From Lachnospiraceae bacterium (GTDB taxonomy: Bacteria > Bacillota > Clostridia > Lachnospirales > Lachnospiraceae), in contig CAAGLJ010000079.1 of NCBI GenBank assembly GCA_900770785.1, positions 1 to 15,921 of the forward strand: a stretch of 15,921 nt of DNA, in the 5' to 3' direction. The position numbers and the translations under genes were made by a program. Shown here in pieces: positions 13,385-15,921 of this stretch; position 1 is the stretch's first letter, and each line of letters opens with the position of its first letter. The notes under the pieces were generated by a model. That model made no database searches. It was not told the DNA's origin and saw nothing but the letters and a program-made list of their open reading frames with translations.

Positions 13385-14308
13385 ATGGGAAAACCTACTT
13401 TGGTGATTTTGGCAGCAGGAATGGGAAGTCGTTATGGCGGTTTAAAGCAGATTGATCCTATTGATGATGCGGGTCACAAGATTATTGATTTTTCGATTTA
13501 TGATGCCTTACAGGCAGGCTTCGGGAAGGTGGTCTTCATTATAAAAAAAGAACACGAGGCAGATTTCAGAAGCTGTATCGGGGATGCAGTAAGCAGGCAT
13601 ATAGAAGTAGAATATGTGTTTCAGGATCTGCTGGATGTACCGGACGGGTTTACCGTTCCGGAAGGTCGGGTGAAGCCCTGGGGAACCACTCATGCTTTGA
13701 TGTGCTGCAAGGAGGCAGTAAAGGAGCCCTTTGCAGTGATCAATGCAGACGATTATTATGGGAAAAGTGCCTATACGACTCTGGCAGATTATCTGACCGG
13801 TCATGAGAAGCAGCAGGAAATGCCTGCCTATGCCATGGTGGGCTACCAGCTGAAAAATACTCTGACGGATAAGGGAAGTGTGGCAAGAGGCTTATGCGTA
13901 ACGGATGAAAAGGGCTTTTTGACAGAAATTGTAGAGCGCACCAGAATTATCCGGACAGAAGACGGAGCGGCCTACACAGAGGATGATGGAGCTACCTATA
14001 CCTCAGTTTCGGCGGATACCCTGGTATCCATGAATATGTGGGCATTCTATCCCAGTATATTTGAATTATTTGAAAAGGCAATGGACAGGTTTTTTGCAGA
14101 AGAGGTGGCAGCCAATCCCATGAAGGCAGAGTGCCTGATTCCTACGGAGGTGGGGAAATTACTGGAGGAGAAGAAAGCTACGGTAGAGATGCTCTCTTCC
14201 CGGGACAAATGGTTTGGAGTGACCTATCAGGAGGACAAGCCTTTTGTAAAGGAATCTATTCAGAAGCTAAAGGATGCGGGAGTGTATCCGGACAAACTGT
14301 GGACATAA
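13385..14308 (+). CDS. Sugar-phosphate nucleotidyltransferase family protein
   Basis: This 307-residue protein carries a Rossmann-like NTP-transferase domain. The nucleotide-binding loop is LAAGMGSRYGGLKQ (residues 9-22), where Gly-x-Gly-x-Arg and Lys21 bind the NTP phosphates. NADDYYG (120-126) carries the metal-binding Asp. A WGTTHAL segment near residue 100 is typical for base recognition. Such enzymes join a sugar 1-phosphate to NTP, giving an NDP-sugar and pyrophosphate, in the cytoplasm. The ATG at 13385 has GGAGGG 4 nt upstream; the in-frame ATG at 13343 region (GTEGQMG side) has no ribosome site. It lies 104 bp before galE, which suggests UDP-hexose metabolism, perhaps feeding glycan synthesis. 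The exact sugar and nucleotide cannot be told. It does not show the usual signature of a GalU or GlmU. Confidence 0.82.
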   Translation: MGKPTLVILAAGMGSRYGGLKQIDPIDDAGHKIIDFSIYDALQAGFGKVVFIIKKEHEADFRSCIGDAVSRHIEVEYVFQDLLDVPDGFTVPEGRVKPWGTTHALMCCKEAVKEPFAVINADDYYGKSAYTTLADYLTGHEKQQEMPAYAMVGYQLKNTLTDKGSVARGLCVTDEKGFLTEIVERTRIIRTEDGAAYTEDDGATYTSVSADTLVSMNMWAFYPSIFELFEKAMDRFFAEEVAANPMKAECLIPTEVGKLLEEKKATVEMLSSRDKWFGVTYQEDKPFVKESIQKLKDAGVYPDKLWT

Positions 14309-14412
14309 AAGAGGAATAGATTAAAGGGATAAGCAATATTCTTATTTGAGGGGCAGGGTTAAAATAAAAAAGGATATAAGGCTGCTGAAGCGGCAGAAAT
14401 GAGAGGTAAATA

Positions 14413-15429
14413 ATGGCGATTTTAGTAACAGGAGGTGCCGGTTATATCGGCAGTCATACAGTAGTGGAGTTACAGGAGGCAGGATATGAGGTAGTGGTAC
14501 TGGATAATCTGTGCAACTCCAGCGAAAAAGCTCTGGAAAGGGTAGAAGCGATTACTGGTAAAAAAGTACCTTTTTACAAAGCGGATATTCTGGACCGGAA
14601 AGCCCTGGAAGAAATTTTTGCAAAAGAAAGTATTGATTCCTGCATCCACTTTGCAGGACTTAAGGCGGTAGGGGAATCGGTGTCAAAGCCCTGGGAATAT
14701 TATGAGAACAATATTGCGGGAACGTTGACTCTGGTGGATGTTATGAGAAAGCATAACTGTAAAAATATTATTTTTTCCTCATCGGCAACGGTCTATGGAG
14801 AACCGGCTTTTGTTCCCATAACGGAGGAATGCCCTAAGGGAACCTGCACCAATCCCTATGGATGGACCAAATCCATGCTGGAGCAGATTCTCACCGATAT
14901 TCAGAAGGCAGATCCGGAGTGGAATGTGGTCATCTTACGTTATTTTAATCCTATTGGGGCACACAAGAGCGGTACTATAGGAGAAAATCCCAATGGAATT
15001 CCCAATAATCTGATGCCTTATGTGACCCAGGTGGCTGTAGGGAAATTAAAGGAACTGGGTGTCTTTGGGGATGATTATGATACCCATGATGGAACTGGAG
15101 TAAGAGATTATATCCATGTTGTAGATTTAGCCAAAGGGCATGTGAAGGCCCTGAAAAAGATTGAGGAAAAAGCAGGATTGAATATTTACAATCTGGGAAC
15201 CGGAGTGGGCTACAGCGTATTGGATATTGTCAGGAATTTTGAAGAGGCCAATGGAATCAAGCTTCCTTATGTGATTAAGGAGAGACGCCCCGGTGATATT
15301 GCGGTCTGCTATTCTGATGCCGGCAAGGCAAAAAAGGAGCTGGGCTGGGAGGCCGAAAACGGTATCCGGGAAATGTGTGAAGACTCCTGGAGATGGCAGA
15401 GTAACAATCCCAATGGATATGAGGATTAA
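14413..15429 (+). CDS. galE: UDP-glucose 4-epimerase
   Basis: This 338-residue GalE interconverts UDP-glucose and UDP-galactose using tightly bound NAD. The NAD-binding GGAGYIG is at residues 7-13. The catalytic triad is Ser124 in the FSSSATVYG segment, Tyr149 and Lys153 in NPYGWTKS; these positions equal those of E. coli GalE. Length is normal for the family (338 in E. coli). GAGAGG (14401-14406) sits 6 nt before the ATG. It follows the nucleotidyltransferase gene on the same strand with no obvious terminator between, so the two are probably co-transcribed. It ends before a hairpin that separates it from the convergent small gene. The role is galactose use or supply of UDP-galactose for cell-surface glycans. 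Confidence 0.96.
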   Translation: MAILVTGGAGYIGSHTVVELQEAGYEVVVLDNLCNSSEKALERVEAITGKKVPFYKADILDRKALEEIFAKESIDSCIHFAGLKAVGESVSKPWEYYENNIAGTLTLVDVMRKHNCKNIIFSSSATVYGEPAFVPITEECPKGTCTNPYGWTKSMLEQILTDIQKADPEWNVVILRYFNPIGAHKSGTIGENPNGIPNNLMPYVTQVAVGKLKELGVFGDDYDTHDGTGVRDYIHVVDLAKGHVKALKKIEEKAGLNIYNLGTGVGYSVLDIVRNFEEANGIKLPYVIKERRPGDIAVCYSDAGKAKKELGWEAENGIREMCEDSWRWQSNNPNGYED

Positions 15430-15499
15430 TATCGAAAAGAATTACTGCGGTCAGATTACCATCCGCCAGGCTATAGCAGAATAGGGTAAATATACCAAG

Positions 15500-15529
15500 G
15501 GACTAAGAAGGAAAAGACCTTCTTAGTCC
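15500..15529. terminator. Hairpin between convergent galE and small hypothetical gene
   Basis: GGACTAAGAAGG (15500-15511) pairs perfectly with CCTTCTTAGTCC (15518-15529) around AAAAGA. The right arm overlaps the last codons of the leftward gene. No run of U follows on either strand (only TCTTCT on +), so it is a terminator-like hairpin that could be used from both sides. Confidence 0.6.
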
Positions 15530-15786
15530 TCTTCTATGACATGAATCTCCAAATAGTCGAAATCTACCTCTTCCACAAAAGCATCAGGAGTGAAACGGGC
15601 TCTTGCGTGACGCTGAAAATCCTTAATCGTGGATTCCAGCCAGATAGGCTGGGACAAATTAAAGGTGTAGCAGCATTCTGCCAGAGCGTCCAATACCTTG
15701 TGGGTACGGGAATCATCAGAGCAGTTCTCTATTGTCGTATCCATCAGCAGATGATTGTCCTGAAAAACTTTAAACCAGATGCGCAT
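15523..15786 (-). CDS. Conserved-looking small hypothetical protein, 87 aa
   Basis: This is an 87-residue protein with no signal peptide or membrane segment, rich in acidic and aromatic residues. Visible features are an N-terminal beta-like MRIWFKVF, a Ser-Asp-Asp-Ser-Arg-Thr-His-Lys segment leading into a helix, then LSQPIWLESTIKDFQRHARARF and an acidic C-terminus FDYLEIHVIEED. GAGGAGG on the minus strand (15791-15797) lies 4 nt before the ATG at 15786, which argues for a real gene. A -10-like TATACT (15849-15854, minus strand) is a possible promoter. The same DNA is open on the other strand, but that frame has no ribosome site and no protein-like pattern. I do not recognise the family with certainty; proteins of this kind occur in Lachnospiraceae, from memory. 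Confidence 0.78.
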   Translation of the reverse strand: MRIWFKVFQDNHLLMDTTIENCSDDSRTHKVLDALAECCYTFNLSQPIWLESTIKDFQRHARARFTPDAFVEEVDFDYLEIHVIEED

Positions 15787-15897
15787 AAAACCTCCTCAAT
15801 CTAAGCAAAACAATTTCCTGGATAAAAAAGTAACGCCTGCTTTGTCACAGTATAACAGATGAGAAAGAAATCATAAAGCTAAAAGTTTTATTAAATA

Positions 15898-15921
15898 AGA
15901 TCGGAAGAGCGTCGTGTAGGG
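15898..15921. other. Illumina adapter contamination at contig end
   Basis: The last 24 bases begin with the Illumina TruSeq adapter core AGATCGGAAGAGC and continue with GTCGTGTAGGG, as in the universal adapter. This is library sequence, not genome. True genomic sequence ends near 15897. Confidence 0.97.

Noticed and set aside
15541..15804. 87-codon + strand ORF opposite the small leftward gene
   Set aside because: No ribosome site, no protein-like pattern, and the opposite strand has a strong GAGGAGG site.

Overview
The window looks like a chromosomal contig end from a low-to-mid GC Firmicute of class Clostridia, most likely a Lachnospiraceae gut anaerobe. The reasons are strong AGGAGG-type ribosome binding sites, housekeeping proteins of clostridial type (CarB, GalE, a C-GCAxxG-C-C family protein) and the mix of AT-rich accessory DNA with moderately GC core genes. 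The genus call is inference. The last 24 bases are Illumina adapter sequence, so the right end is an assembly artefact.

Layout. Positions 1-180 hold the end of an unseen upstream + strand unit and its terminator. A leftward CofE-like (F420-0:glutamate ligase family) gene follows at 222-1412, with a promoter and a structured leader. Divergent from it, a compact + strand operon at 1702-4824 encodes a YgjP-type zinc metalloprotein, a C-GCAxxG-C-C protein and a 625-residue HTH regulator that is an internal tandem duplication. A 451-bp AT-rich gap then carries a perfect 26-bp palindrome and leader structures.

The accessory core of the window is 5276-8822. It looks like a RiPP (ribosomally made, post-translationally modified peptide) locus: an unlisted 41-aa precursor peptide gene, an intercistronic terminator, a radical SAM/SPASM peptide maturase, and an ABC half-transporter for export. 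A decayed MATE exporter remnant lies behind it (8861-9131). The precursor ends in a short Gly/Arg/His/Tyr-rich segment with one Cys, and I do not recognise it as a named family. The double-HTH protein just upstream is a plausible regulator of this locus; that link is inferred from position only.

The rest is ordinary: a small lipoprotein (9304-9717), a bidirectional terminator, leftward carB without an adjacent carA (9881-13108), and a rightward sugar-nucleotide pair of NTP-transferase family protein plus galE (13385-15429). A small leftward hypothetical gene (15523-15786) converges on galE across a hairpin.
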